64,000 nucleotides of DNA from Sipunculus nudus (lineage: Eukaryota > Annelida > Sipuncula > Golfingiida > Sipunculidae), in the NCBI GenBank assembly GCA_026874595.1, contig CM049306.1, positions 103,679,142 through 103,743,141 of the forward strand. The letters run 5' to 3'. The translations under genes and the position numbers were made by a program. Shown in pieces: positions 52,201-61,956 of the stretch. The notes under the pieces are model-generated. The model did no database searches and had not been told where the DNA came from. It worked only from the letters and a program-made list of their open reading frames with translations. Positions within the stretch are counted from its first letter, which is position 1. Every line of letters begins with the position of its first letter.

Positions 52201-55200
52201 ACTATCAATGGGGAATCTCATTTAAATGACAAAAAATAAGCTCCTGATGATTAGCATAAATAAGTCCATTAACAGTTGAAACAATTAAATGGTGCATAAC
52301 AGCTTGACAAATAGAGAAAAACAGTGACAAATAAAACATTAATTAGGGTTACAGTGAAAAATACACAGATAAAAAAGAGATTACCATTTTGATATGTGCT
52401 TCAAAGTCTTCAAGGCTGATGTAGTGATAGTCCGTCCCTTGTGCTTCTTCAGCATGAGGTTTACGTGTCGTGTGTGAGATCCTTTAAAAATATATTACAA
52501 TTCATGCAGTAAATTTTTGGGGTTTTTTTTATATAAATGACTGCATTATTAATTCTAGATATAAAACATGTCCTGCTATACTGGCAGTCAGAATAGGTAT
52601 TAATATATAATTAACTCATTAATAGTGAAATAGAACTCTGGGTACTGAGTTAATGAATATTTCTGCTGATCTGACAAATGTAATAAATCATTTCCTTTAA
52701 GTAACTCAGTTAAAGATTTAAAAAAAAAGCACTGAAGGTAGACATTTTTTACTTGAGTATTGGGAATTCATAGGCATGGAACAATTTCTCAAATTTTAAA
52801 TCTGAGTATGAAAATAAAGATAAGTAATATTAAGTATATTTGCTGACTTACCCATATCCAAAGTACTCAGGCAATTCTTCCACAAGTTTCAGAGCCAAAT
52901 CTTTTTTCCCAGAGCCCTGAGGACCAACCAGGACCAACATGGGGTATGGTGTCTCAACACTAGGCAGAGTACTGTACAAAACAGAATATGGAGACATGTG
53001 AAGCCAGGAAAGTAAAATGGTTTTAGTTCTATCAGTTCTTGAAGAAAGAATAAACTGAAATTAGAACTAGTTTCCCTTATGCCATGTTCACAGGAAGTTT
53101 ATGGATAGTATTAACTGTCTAGAAAAAAGTGAAACTACTGAATCAAGTCCTCACAGAAAGGATATCTCTTTTATCAATCTTCTTAAAAGTGGTATCTTTT
53201 CCTATGACAAACATGATTACAATTACATTATTCCAGGTTCTACAGAGATCTGGAACTGACCTTCCTTCATGGTATATTTCTAGTAGGTTCTAGCTCACAC
53301 CCTGTGAATAAGCTGTCAAATACCTGGAAGGACATGCAAAGACTGATTACGGTACGTACATTCAGTCCCTTAAGATAGAAACATTAATTTAGACAGCTAG
53401 AGGTATCTTAGCCAACATATCTGTTTACATCCTACCTCTCAAGCACCTTGCAAGGCTGCAGAAAGTTGTAGACAACATGCATGATGTGGTCTCTGGCAGC
53501 GATCACTTCCATGGGGGGATTAAATAAGTTCAGTGCTGCCACCTGGAAAAAAACAAAGATTCCTTGTTAATTGTGACAATATTGAAACAAATGTAATGTA
53601 ACTGACCAAAATTGTACATAAGTTATTCACTTAACCTGCTTTCATGATTCTCTGCACAAAAAAGGCCCCATCACTTGCTCATGTAAAAACCAAGGCAGGA
53701 GAATATATACAGTAACATGGGAACTGAAGGGAAACAATAAAGATATTTATGAGCTGCAATTTCTACTTGACTGTATAATCAGAAAATGGCTGGTGTTTGT
53801 TGGTCATCATCATTGGCTGAGCTCAATAAGCATATAACACATGGTACAAGTCTGTGCTCTGATGGCCTAACACCAGTATCACAAAGTAGGATGTCTTGAG
53901 CTGGTCTCCAAACACTGTTACTTCAGAAATATTCATCTAAGTAACAGATGATATCATTTTTTTTTCCAAAATACTGATGTCTCCTTTAAGTTAGCTGCTG
54001 TGTTACAAGATTCCCTGAGACCCTGTGAATGTGATCCAGTATGAGTGATACTTACCTTTTCATCTACTTCTACCCGATGTCTGTCGAGTTCACTCAGTCT
54101 CTGGATATGAAAGATGATGGAGAGACGATAATCAGGCAGCTCCTGTATTGGATTCCTTTGTAAGTTCAGCTGCCGCAGCATTCTCAAATTGTCCAAGTGC
54201 TCCACTTCTGATAAGTCAATCACCTGACATTGGAGGAAAACAAAACAAGTGACCCATGGGTCATGATGCTCAGCCGACTGACATGTTGACAATATGTCCT
54301 TGCATAGGGAACTAATTAAGATAATGGAGGTGGCACCATCATTCATGCAAATTAGCTTAAGTTCATTAAGACGCATAAGCACACCAAATTTTAGTACAAT
54401 CCATTCACCAATTTCTGGGGACTCTAGCAATGTGTGTATTTTGCACTATTTCTGGGGTCCTCAAACATGCCGCATAATTGGAAAATATGAGTTATAGACA
54501 CCTATAATTTCCAAGGAGATTTATTATGGACCTCCCTGGATGTAAAATCAGAAGATTCTAAGTCCTATGGTTATGATTTGTGCACTGCTTTTGTTTATAA
54601 CTTTTGTTTTGAGGGCACTTTTGAGCACAATAGCTTAAATGGTATGGGTAAGAGAGACCTAATTCAGGTTTTCTTGGAGACTTTTCATGGACCTTCAAGG
54701 ATGTCAAGTTGAAAGATTCTAAGTCCAATCAATATGATTTGTGCCCTGTTAACAGATGACTGCTTCTTTAAGGGCTCGAAAATAGAGTAAAAAAAAATAA
54801 TCATTACATAAAAAAATACAGGTGGCACTACCTGTCAGCAGAAACTGATGGAACATCTCATGATCAATATCCATGCAAAGAATCTTGGTGATCAATGCAT
54901 TAGTTGTTCAGATACTTCAGCTTTTGTATGGAATTTTCCATTATTCTGGGGGGTACTTCGGAGCCTCATAGCTGGGTGAATATGGGTAACAGAGACCTAA
55001 TTTCAGGTTTCCCAGGAGATTTTCCATGGACCTCTCTGGATGTCAAGTAAAAAGATTCTAGGTATAGCGGTTACAATTTGTGCCCTGTTAACGGACAGAC
55101 GGCTTGACGATCAGACGGCCAGACGAACGACGAACAAAGAGTGATTGCTAAAGCTCAGATGACTTACAGTCAGCTGAGCTAATAATTGTGCCAAAGATTT

Positions 55201-58200
55201 TATTTGTCATAGGTGAAAAAGACTATTAATTGACTCAATTATTGTTAAATGTATTGAAACTACAGCATATATTACCTCATTGTCCTCTAGATCCACGGTT
55301 TCCAAGAAATCATGACCTTCCAGTCCACTCATGCTGCGGATCTTATTCCCAGAGAAGTTCAAACTCTACAAAATAATTAATTAATTATTGTAAAAAAATA
55401 TATGTCCAAAATTTTACAAGCTTCTCCAACAACAAATCTTGAAGATTTTTATTAACTGGTTATTTTTATTTTGCCGATTTTGTTCTCAGAACTGTTCACA
55501 TTGAAGAAAATTCACTTACACAAAGTTTCAGTACAGCATAAACCCTAAAACAAGTTGCAACACTATATAATGAAACTAATTTTAAGTGCTGTCTTTCAAT
55601 TTATTATAAGCAGATAAACTATAATTTGCCCCTCATATTTTCTGTCCAGTCCTCTTGCAACTATGTTAGCTCCCTATATAAATGTTTAACTTTAAGTGGA
55701 CTTACCTGTAGTAGGCGTAAGGTGCTCAGGTTTTCTATCTTCAACAAATTATTGCATCTCTGTAAAAGATAAACCATGTATATTGTTACTACATGTATAT
55801 CTATACAGGATTTACAGCATTTAGATCTTAAAATTAAAACCCATAACACTGTTTCTTTCCACTGGATTAACTTACAATCACAATCACAGTAATGTCTGTC
55901 AAAGATAATTTTATATGAACAAGCTAAATAAGTCTCATGAAACTCTAAAAGAAAATCCATTATATGCCATCCCTGACATTTGTTACTAAAATTTAAATAA
56001 ATTATAAATATATAGTATATATTTAAATAAATAAAACAGCAATTGATAGACTTGGCTTTTCATGCACCTTCCTTTGACTAGGCATTATACAAATAAATTC
56101 TTGATAACTCAACAGATTTTATATACAACAGAATGACTTTAAATAAAGTTCAGATTCCACTGCCAAAATGTAATCCAAGAATAATTTTATAGAAAGGGAC
56201 TATGCAGGTATAGGTACATATCAAATGGCAAAAAACCCACACATACCAGATTTAATGTCTTGAGAGGAAGATTGTCAAAGCCTTTGATTTGATCTATTTT
56301 ATTATGAGCCAGGCTTAGGTGAGTCAGTCTCTGACATCTCTCCAAGCCTTTAATCTCACTGATATGGTTGTCTGAGATGTGTTAAAGAAATCCAAACGAT
56401 GAAAAGGTGAAGACAGAAGACATAAACATTTAAAGGAGATATTAATAGGCCTGTTTATGATAAGACTACTGAATACAGGTCATATTCTGTATAAGGAGCC
56501 TTTTCCATGCGCGCGGAAACGTGCGCGTTTCCGCGCGCTGAAAAAATCGCGCAAGTGTAAATCAGATATACCTTTTCCATGCACGCGAAAATCGACATCG
56601 TGCAATGCGCGATTTTTCAGCGCGCGTTTCCGCGCGCGGAAAAGTCGCACCAGTGTTAATCATGTGTCCCTTTTCCATGCGCGCGGAAACGCGCGTGGGT
56701 GAGTCTTCTTGTAGAGGTCAAGTACACGAATGCTCTCTGCTTGCAGACGCCCCAGCATTGATCGTGGTGACAAATCATACTTTATCGCTGCTCTGCTTTT
56801 CCACTTTATTTAATATATATATATATGTATATATGTATATATATATATATATATATATAAATATTATTCTGAATGTCAATAGTAATGAAAAATATACGTT
56901 CCTGTTAATATAACGAATTTAAAGTTATAAATGCATGTACAGTGACATGTACAAATACATGTACATGCTTGACATGTTACTGGGAACGATTTAGGATGGG
57001 GATTCCCTTATAAGAGCACGTTATGCGGAGGGGGGATTCCGCGGAAACGCGCGCGTTTCGGTGCATATGGAAAAGCTAAATTCAGCGCGTTTTTTTCAGC
57101 GCGCTGAAACGCGCGCGTTTCCGCTCGCATGGAAAAGGGGCCTAATTCAAAGCCCACTATATCAATCTTTACAAAAGATTATCCTGGTGTAAAGTATGAC
57201 AATCACCACAAATCTTTATGAAATAATCATCCATGATCTTTATAAACTGTATTTCTGCTGGTTGAGTGTGAATATTCTTGACAAATGCTAAGTGATATAT
57301 TAATCTAATAAATAAAATATATAAGCATTACCAAATAATATTACTTCAAATATTCTTGTTAACAGCAATTTCAGCTCAGGAGTAGTGTATTTAAATAGTT
57401 TTTATGTCCTGGTGCTAATTCTTTAAAGTTACCCACATACCAATTTCAACTATTTCTCATATTGCACAAAAGACACACTTATGCTGGCATAAGTACATTC
57501 ACCATATTATGATTTTAACACTATGTTCTTTATAAGACACCCTGGTTAGACATAAAAATCTGTGAATCATTATGTAAGGATACTATCCAGATTGAGCTTC
57601 TGCAGGTAGTGATGGGGAGAGAGGTTTTCCATTTCTTCAATCTGATTATATGACAGATCCACATTCTTCAAGTTACGAGGTGGGTCAAACTCCAACATCT
57701 TGGTGATTTTATTGTGGGAAGCATCCAGTTCTAGCAGGAATGGCATATGACTCAGAGGGGTCAGATCTGCAATACATTTTTAACTTATTCTACATCAGTG
57801 AGTTTTTATATCTTAAAAAATGCTGATAACAAAATTTGTGAAATATGGACAATCTGCACTCTATTGTATGCATAATGCCTTATGAACCTCCTTGGAAGGC
57901 CATACATTTATAAAAAGTCTACCATCTTATATAAATAATACAAATGAAATATGAGAACAATATTTTTTGTTTTCTTATTTTTATATTTTTAAGAGCATTT
58001 TATTATTATATACTTTTAATATATATCATCACACTTCAGTTTCAACACAGAGGTAAAATGCAATGAAGAGGTGAACTAAGGAACATTTATAAACACTCTG
58101 CCCTGCTTTCAAATAATAAGATATATTCCCTTTATGTTAAATCAGCATTCTACCAAAAGTGCAAACCAATTTACCTTGGTGGAAAATAATATGATCCTAG

Positions 58201-60661
58201 CTAATTCATTAACATTTTTAAAGTGTGTTGCATGCTAAAAAAACTAACAAACACTGACCAGATAGGTTATTGTAAGGTACCTCCACTCTCTGTAGATGAG
58301 AATACTCCGCTAGAAGACTTATGTCTACCAAACTGAACCCCTGAAGAGATAAAATATGTTATAATTACTGGGAACCATGATACATTTTATGATTAAAAGA
58401 ATTTTTATCAATAGATTTTACATATTTTACCTTGATGATGCTCTATCTACACATATAACTCAGACATAATGATAGGATTCACTGCTGTAACATTGTAATG
58501 TCTTGTGGTACAACAACATTGCAAAACTTTTTTTTTACCACTATAACAATATATTCAAATTTTGTCTATTTACTGTTTTCAACTAACAGTTTTAAATCAT
58601 GTTTCTATGTTGGACAGATTTGGTGTGGTTTGTTTCGACCACTTACTGGAATTGTTACATGGAGGTAAACAAGCTGTGTTCCATCAGCAGACCTGCCCAA
58701 GTTCGATAAGTTTTGTCCGATGGTTTCTTCATCCAAAATGCCATCTGGTGACAACTGAAAGTAGTATTTTATACATGTTATAGACTATAATACACTGAAC
58801 ATTTTACACTGAACACACCAAAGCATTATGAAAATTCAAAGAACAACACAAAATGCAGTTTCTGCTCATTTTGTAATATTTGACAAGAAATATTAGTTAA
58901 ATAGGTAATTCATAAATAAATCTGTTATATAAAGAATACATTATGGTAAAAGCCTCAAAGGTCTGAAATATATATAGTCTGGATATAAAGCTTGGCATGA
59001 GAAACAAGTGTTTTAGTGTGGAAGTAAGTTCTCCCTTTTCAACCTAATTTACATTTTACACAACATGGAAAAGATATATTCAAAAGATAATTATTGATTC
59101 ATGTGATGTCTGGAACGGCTTCTAACTCAAAGTAACTGTTCCTGGTATCTTCATTCGTACCCACCCACAATGAGCTCAAATTTTGAGTTAGCTGTTAGCT
59201 CACACAAATTATGTTTGGTTTTCAGTTTGAGCTGTGTTTCCACGTGTGTGAGTAAATCGCAGAAATGGCTCATATACTTTGTAACTGTGGTGTCATCGTA
59301 TATGCATATTTGGAAATATAGATTATAATTGCCACAGGTGTGATTGTCAGGATTTGGTCTGCGTTGAACTCAAGGATTTGGGGTAAAATGGCATTACTCC
59401 ACAATTTTTTTTTTTTAAGAAGACCTGCTAGTTTGACTGTATCCCTAACAATGTATACCAGTTCACATATAAATGCATATATTATAATAAGTAAACATGG
59501 AAACGCAGCTAGTTTTCCACGTATACACACATATAGGCAAACACTGAAAAACAGATTTACTTTCACTCAGTTTCAGTGTAACCACTGAAGTCAGATTCCC
59601 AGTAACTCGATCTGTAACTGTAACGTACATACAATGATTTACAATCCAATCAATAAGGATCTCATATATATCAGAAAATATTGGAAATGTTTAAAAATTT
59701 GTAAATAAGGCGCGAGTCTAGAATTCAGGCTGCTGCTTGAGCCATTGAGTTTGAGTCAATGAACAAAACTTCTGGTGTTTATGGTCATGGTTTCTAGTCT
59801 CTTGTTCGTATGTCTGCCGTATGTATCTGTGTCTCCGTCTAGTGGCGAACCTGTAATGAGAAATGTTATTATTAGTACACATTACATGCAATTGTGAAGC
59901 TCTCCACCGGGTCTCAAACCAGCAATCATGGATTAACAAGTCCTATGCGCTACCACTGCACCATGCAAGACGAGTTGGGTGTGAGGGGTCGAGTGGGGAT
60001 ATTTAAATCTACTTTTCAGAATTGGTCATAGTTGTTAAAATGAGGGTTAATTTTTGTCAAGCGTATGCGTCGTCCGAGCACTTCGCGCCCGGACGTCGCA
60101 AAAGCTTAAAATTAACCCTCACCTGTTTGTTAACTGCCTGTCACTAAACCGTACTCCGTCTCGGGCTTCGCCTGGACAAGGTGGAGTCACTGTTTTATTT
60201 GTGAACCCTAACCCTTGAAATACACCAAATATATCCATGATGTGTGTGCGTACAAATGCCTGGAAGTCGCAAGACAACGGATGTGAATGACGTAGGCAGG
60301 ACATGTGCACATAAGCCAAGTGGTGTAAACAAGCAAAAGGGAGGAATCATGATGGATATGAGCATGTTAAATTGCCTGAAGGAAGGATAAAGTACGTAAT
60401 TACAGGGTAAGAGGTACATGGGAAGGATATAGGATACCATTAACGGGTACAGGTGAATTCGGCCCATTTCTAACCCGGCCCGTACCAACCGGGCCCGTAC
60501 TTACCAACCCGGCCCATTCAAATAACCAACCCGGCCCGTACGGCCCGTACCTGGAATTTGCCTATACAATAACGATAATATATATTATAATATTAACAAT
60601 CACAATTTGTCTAATCCCAATATTTTTTATATTCATATTTTACTTTTTTTATGAGAGAGAC

Positions 60662-60713
<52 letters not shown>

Positions 60714-61910
60714 AGGAACGAGAACTAATTTTACTGATTAATATTTGTTTCACCTGTGACATTATAAATGAGATAACATAAATAATGTAGAGCAATTTGT
60801 TCAAATAAACTGCACTTTTAAATGAAAGTGTCATTAAATAGCTATCATGTATGGTATCAAATTATATCCGTGAAGAATAATTTATATTTTTAAAATCGAC
60901 AAACATGACATTAAATTTTACGATAAACGTTATAATCATGTAAACCTTTGATGTTACCCGAAGGAAATATTAAATAGTTGTGATGAAATGTAATACATTA
61001 GTTACATGTATTTGCGCAACAAGTGTGTTTCAACGGAAAGACTTATTCATAATATACATATTTAGGCTGCATGTGTAAATGACAGGAAACGCACATAAAT
61101 ATTCAAAAGTTATGCATATGTTGAATAGTATATAATATTTTTGTAGTAGTTTTTTTATTATGATTCTTTATTATTATTAAGAGAGGTAAATAAAAAGATA
61201 TGGATTCGATGAATATTGTGTATATTATTTATGTGTATGTGTATGTGTAGAAACAGAGAGAGAGAGTGAGAGAGAGCGCGCGCTAGGCTAAAACCTTCCT
61301 CTAAATCTCCATTAGTTTACACCCATTTTAATATTTTAGACATATGTAAATTTTCATATTATAATATATATTGATTCACGTTATTGTATAGGCAAGGTCC
61401 AGGTACGGGCCGGGTTGGTAATTTGAATGGGCCGGGTTGGTAAGTACAGGCCGGGTTGGTACGGGCCGGGTTAGAAATGGGCCGAATTCACCTGTACCCC
61501 CATTAACTTATAGTTATAAAAGGAGTAAACTGGATATATTATTACAACGTTTCACATGTATCCGTGGTGTCTTAACGTGTCCAGAACAGCAGCCTAAATT
61601 CTAGACTCGTACCGTAAAGAATTCTACTTATTTTAATTCTGACACTGGTGACAGTGATAATGTTTACCTCCACAGTTTCCTCTTCATCATCACTGAAGTC
61701 CGAGTCCATGAGTGGTTCGCCATCTTCAAGTGTCGCTGGCCCTTCAAAAGCACTGTCAGGCAAGCCATCGCTGAGTACGGGATCTTCGTCCAGCTTAAGG
61801 ATGTCTGTGTGAGTCCTGGCAAATTCTGTTTCGTCCATATTTGTCATATATTGGGCTACATTTGTGCCATCAGCGGTGTCAGCGTGATTTGACGCCATAT
61901 TTGTTTTCAT
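45286..61910 (-). CDS. LRGUK: Leucine-rich repeat and guanylate kinase domain protein, 16 coding exons
   Basis: Coding exons in transcript order: 61910-61668, 58754-58647, 58340-58259, 57766-57584, 56371-56247, 55759-55706, 55365-55276, 54223-54056, 53542-53436, 52971-52852, 52481-52385, 51457-51344, 47837-47636, 46963-46689, 46258-46173 and 45775-45286. All junctions are AG/GT and phases agree, giving 2544 bases and 847 residues (human protein about 825). Order: acidic N-terminus (1-81), linker (82-117), nine LRRs (about 118-351), guanylate kinase (about 395-585) with P-loop GPQGSGKK at 403-410, then a Ser/Pro-rich tail. In mouse LRGUK acts in sperm basal body, manchette and axoneme formation. 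Introns are full of repeats. The first ATG overlaps an X-box, so the second ATG (61898) may be used. Confidence 0.96.
46689..53542 (-). CDS. LRGUK: LRGUK exons 9-14: guanylate-kinase domain
   Basis: Exon 9 is a linker helix (VYNFLQPCKVLE). Exon 10 carries the P-loop GPQGSGKK. Exon 11 has the GMP-binding loop SHTTRKPHAEEAQGTDYHY. Exon 12 has GKFLQTYQYHGNLYGL, the usual core strand of the fold. Exon 13 has YVLIMPH, a lid-like RRLRERSIYTEP segment and FFDTVINS. Exon 14 begins with DDITEAYRRLRRLV, the closing helix, before the disordered tail. Compared with active kinases, the second Arg of TTRxPR is His and the lid Arg after SEE..I is not obvious. ATP binding looks possible but GMP kinase activity is doubtful. 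Confidence 0.93.
48163..50048 (+). mobile_element. Helentron/pearl-like element with ~144-bp core repeats, in an LRGUK intron
   Basis: The left end has GTATCCC...GGGATAC (stem of 7) within GTATCCCCAGACAAAGT, then CTATGGTTTC and GCCGCCGCCG. The right side has the inverted partner ACTATGTCTGGGGATAC (50001-50017). It is followed by the hairpin GGCACC-TGC-GGTGCC (50021-50035), AAGAAATAT and CTAG|T at 50045-50049. The core is about eight monomers anchored on GGTCAAAGGTCAAGG at 48821, 48965, 49111, 49254, 49397, 49540, 49717 and 49863, alternating in two types. Subterminal inverted repeats plus a 3' hairpin are the plan of HINE/pearl elements. There is no coding capacity. Confidence 0.8.
50049..50885 (-). 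repeat. Hairpin-headed tandem element (body Z, ~302-bp units, 3 copies)
   Basis: The minus-strand head TAGCCCTCAGCCCTTAGGCT, then GATGGGCTATTGTCGTCACC and GTCCGTCCGTCTGTCCG, lies at 50820-50885. Units are anchored (plus strand) on GGTCAAGGTCACCCATCTTC at 50081, about 50382 and 50686. Each unit includes GTTGAAAAATCC and CCACCCAATGGTTACT-like text. It abuts the end of the preceding element in the opposite orientation. Confidence 0.78.
54056..58340 (-). CDS. LRGUK: LRGUK exons 3-8: nine SDS22-type leucine-rich repeats
   Basis: Six exons join in frame to give residues 118-351. The repeat cores read LQRVEVPYNNLSD, LLELDASHNKITKM, LKNVDLSYNQIEEM, LQKLNLDNNHISEI, LTHLSLAHNKIDQI, LKTLNLRCNNLLKI, LQSLNFSGNKIRSM, LETVDLEDNEVIDL and LRQLNLQRNPIQEL. 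These are 22-residue repeats, several split by introns inside the L..L.L..N motif, and each split is restored exactly on splicing. A cap-like helix (RLSIIFHIQRLSELDRHRV) closes the array. LRRs of this type bind proteins; the partner is unknown from the sequence. Confidence 0.95.
54290..55185 (-). repeat. Hairpin-headed tandem element (body X), intronic copy
   Basis: The minus-strand head TTAGCTCAGCTGACTGTAAG...CATCTGAGCT is at 55145-55182, followed by a CCGTC-rich stretch. About 2.5 units matching 33455-34840 follow, with the shared line AACAGGGCACAAATC at about 55075-55090 and 54745-54760. It lies between LRGUK exons 7 and 8. Confidence 0.85.
56495..57142. mobile_element. PIF/Harbinger-type MITE in an LRGUK intron
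   Basis: The left end GGAGCCTTTTCCATGCGCGC and the right end (reverse complement GGCCCCTTTTCCATGCGAGC) form terminal inverted repeats of about 90 bp. They are flanked on both sides by TAA (56492-56494 and 57143-57145), the 3-bp duplication of PIF/Harbinger elements. CCTTTTCCATGC recurs at about 56572 and 56668, and GCGCGTTTCCGCGCG-type palindromes fill the ends. The middle holds an (AT)n stretch. No transposase is present. It lies between exons 4 and 5 and does not disturb splicing signals. Confidence 0.82.
56809..56862. repeat. (AT)n/(ATGTAT)n microsatellite
   Basis: An AT-dinucleotide run with ATGTAT interruptions inside the Harbinger-type MITE. Confidence 0.85.
58647..61910 (-). CDS. LRGUK: LRGUK exons 1-2: acidic N-terminus and linker
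   Basis: Exon 1 (61668-61910) encodes 81 residues rich in Asp/Glu, ending DSDFSDDEEETVE, with no signal peptide. The donor is GAG|GTAAAC. Exon 2 (58647-58754) encodes 36 residues starting LSPDGILDEETIGQNL and ending VYLHVTIP, with donor CCA|GTAAGT. Both are phase 0. The 2.9-kb intron between them contains the nested transposons at 59709-61613. A small extra exon in that intron cannot be excluded. Confidence 0.88.
59897..59968 (-). mobile_element. tRNA-derived SINE head
   Basis: The minus strand shows a Pol III A box (TGGTGCAGTGGTAGCGC, 59964-59948) and, 28 nt further, a B box (GGTTTGAGACC, 59920-59910), at tRNA spacing. A TTGTTAA loop in the middle would place a GTT anticodon. The T and anticodon stems pair poorly, so it is not a working tRNA gene. 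It lies within the larger transposon. Confidence 0.6.
60042..60120. repeat. 79-bp imperfect palindrome
   Basis: The outer arms GAGGGTTAATTTT and AAAATTAACCCTC pair perfectly over 13 bp. The inner arms GCGTCGTCCG and CGGACGTCGC pair 9 of 10. The loop contains CACTTCGCGCC, which is also conserved in the copy at about 32795-32880. Confidence 0.8.
60445..61499. mobile_element. Nested DNA transposon with ~130-bp inverted repeats and exact 8-bp duplication
   Basis: Both ends begin GGGTACAGGTGAATTCGGCC. They stay near-identical for about 130 bp (CCCGGCCCGTACC modules, down to CTATACAATAACG), apart from a 9-bp indel and a few changes. The flanks are CCATTAAC at 60437-60444 and again at 61500-61507, identical. 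The interior is AT-rich with a (GA)n run and no transposase. The high similarity of the ends argues for a fairly recent insertion. The superfamily is undecided (hAT, P, Merlin or KDZ by duplication length). Confidence 0.88.
60651..60714. repeat. (GA)n microsatellite
   Basis: About 27 GA dinucleotides inside the nested transposon. A second short GA run is at about 61254-61280. Confidence 0.95.
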
Positions 61911-61916
61911 GGAGAC
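61903..61916 (-). promoter_or_regulatory. RFX X-box-like site over the first LRGUK ATG
   Basis: The minus strand reads GTCTCCATGAAAAC, matching the ciliary X-box form GTHNYY-AT-RRNAAC at every position. It spans the ATG at 61910. LRGUK is linked to sperm flagella, so RFX control is plausible; binding is not shown. Confidence 0.5.
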
Positions 61917-61951
61917 AAACAGGTACGAGGCAAATGCTCTAATCGCGTTTC

Positions 61952-61956
61952 ATTGG
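61952..61956 (-). promoter_or_regulatory. CCAAT box upstream of LRGUK
   Basis: CCAAT on the minus strand, about 40 bp before the first ATG. Confidence 0.4.

Larger units (their letters stand above)
59709..61613. mobile_element. DNA transposon with 8-bp target duplication, carrying a nested insertion
   Basis: The left end GGCGCGAGTCTAGAATTCAG and the right end (reverse complement GGTACGAGTCTAGAATTTAG) match over about 27 bp with three or so changes. Flanks are GTAAATAA (59701-59708) and GTAAAGAA (61614-61621). Without the 1055-bp insertion plus its 8-bp duplication the element is about 842 bp. It shares about 400 bp with 32795-33296. It lies in LRGUK intron 1, ending 54 bp downstream of exon 1. 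It has no transposase. Confidence 0.68.

Noticed and set aside
56457-56913. Two overlapping Arg/Ala-rich frames
   Set aside because: They are by-products of GCGC-rich inverted repeats of the MITE.
59718-59939. 73-codon frame in LRGUK intron 1 as an extra exon
   Set aside because: It lies wholly within the transposon/SINE, and exons 1 and 2 already join in phase 0 without it.
59897-59968. Functional tRNA-Asn gene
   Set aside because: A and B boxes are present, but anticodon and T stems pair poorly and it lies in a repeat; kept as a SINE head.
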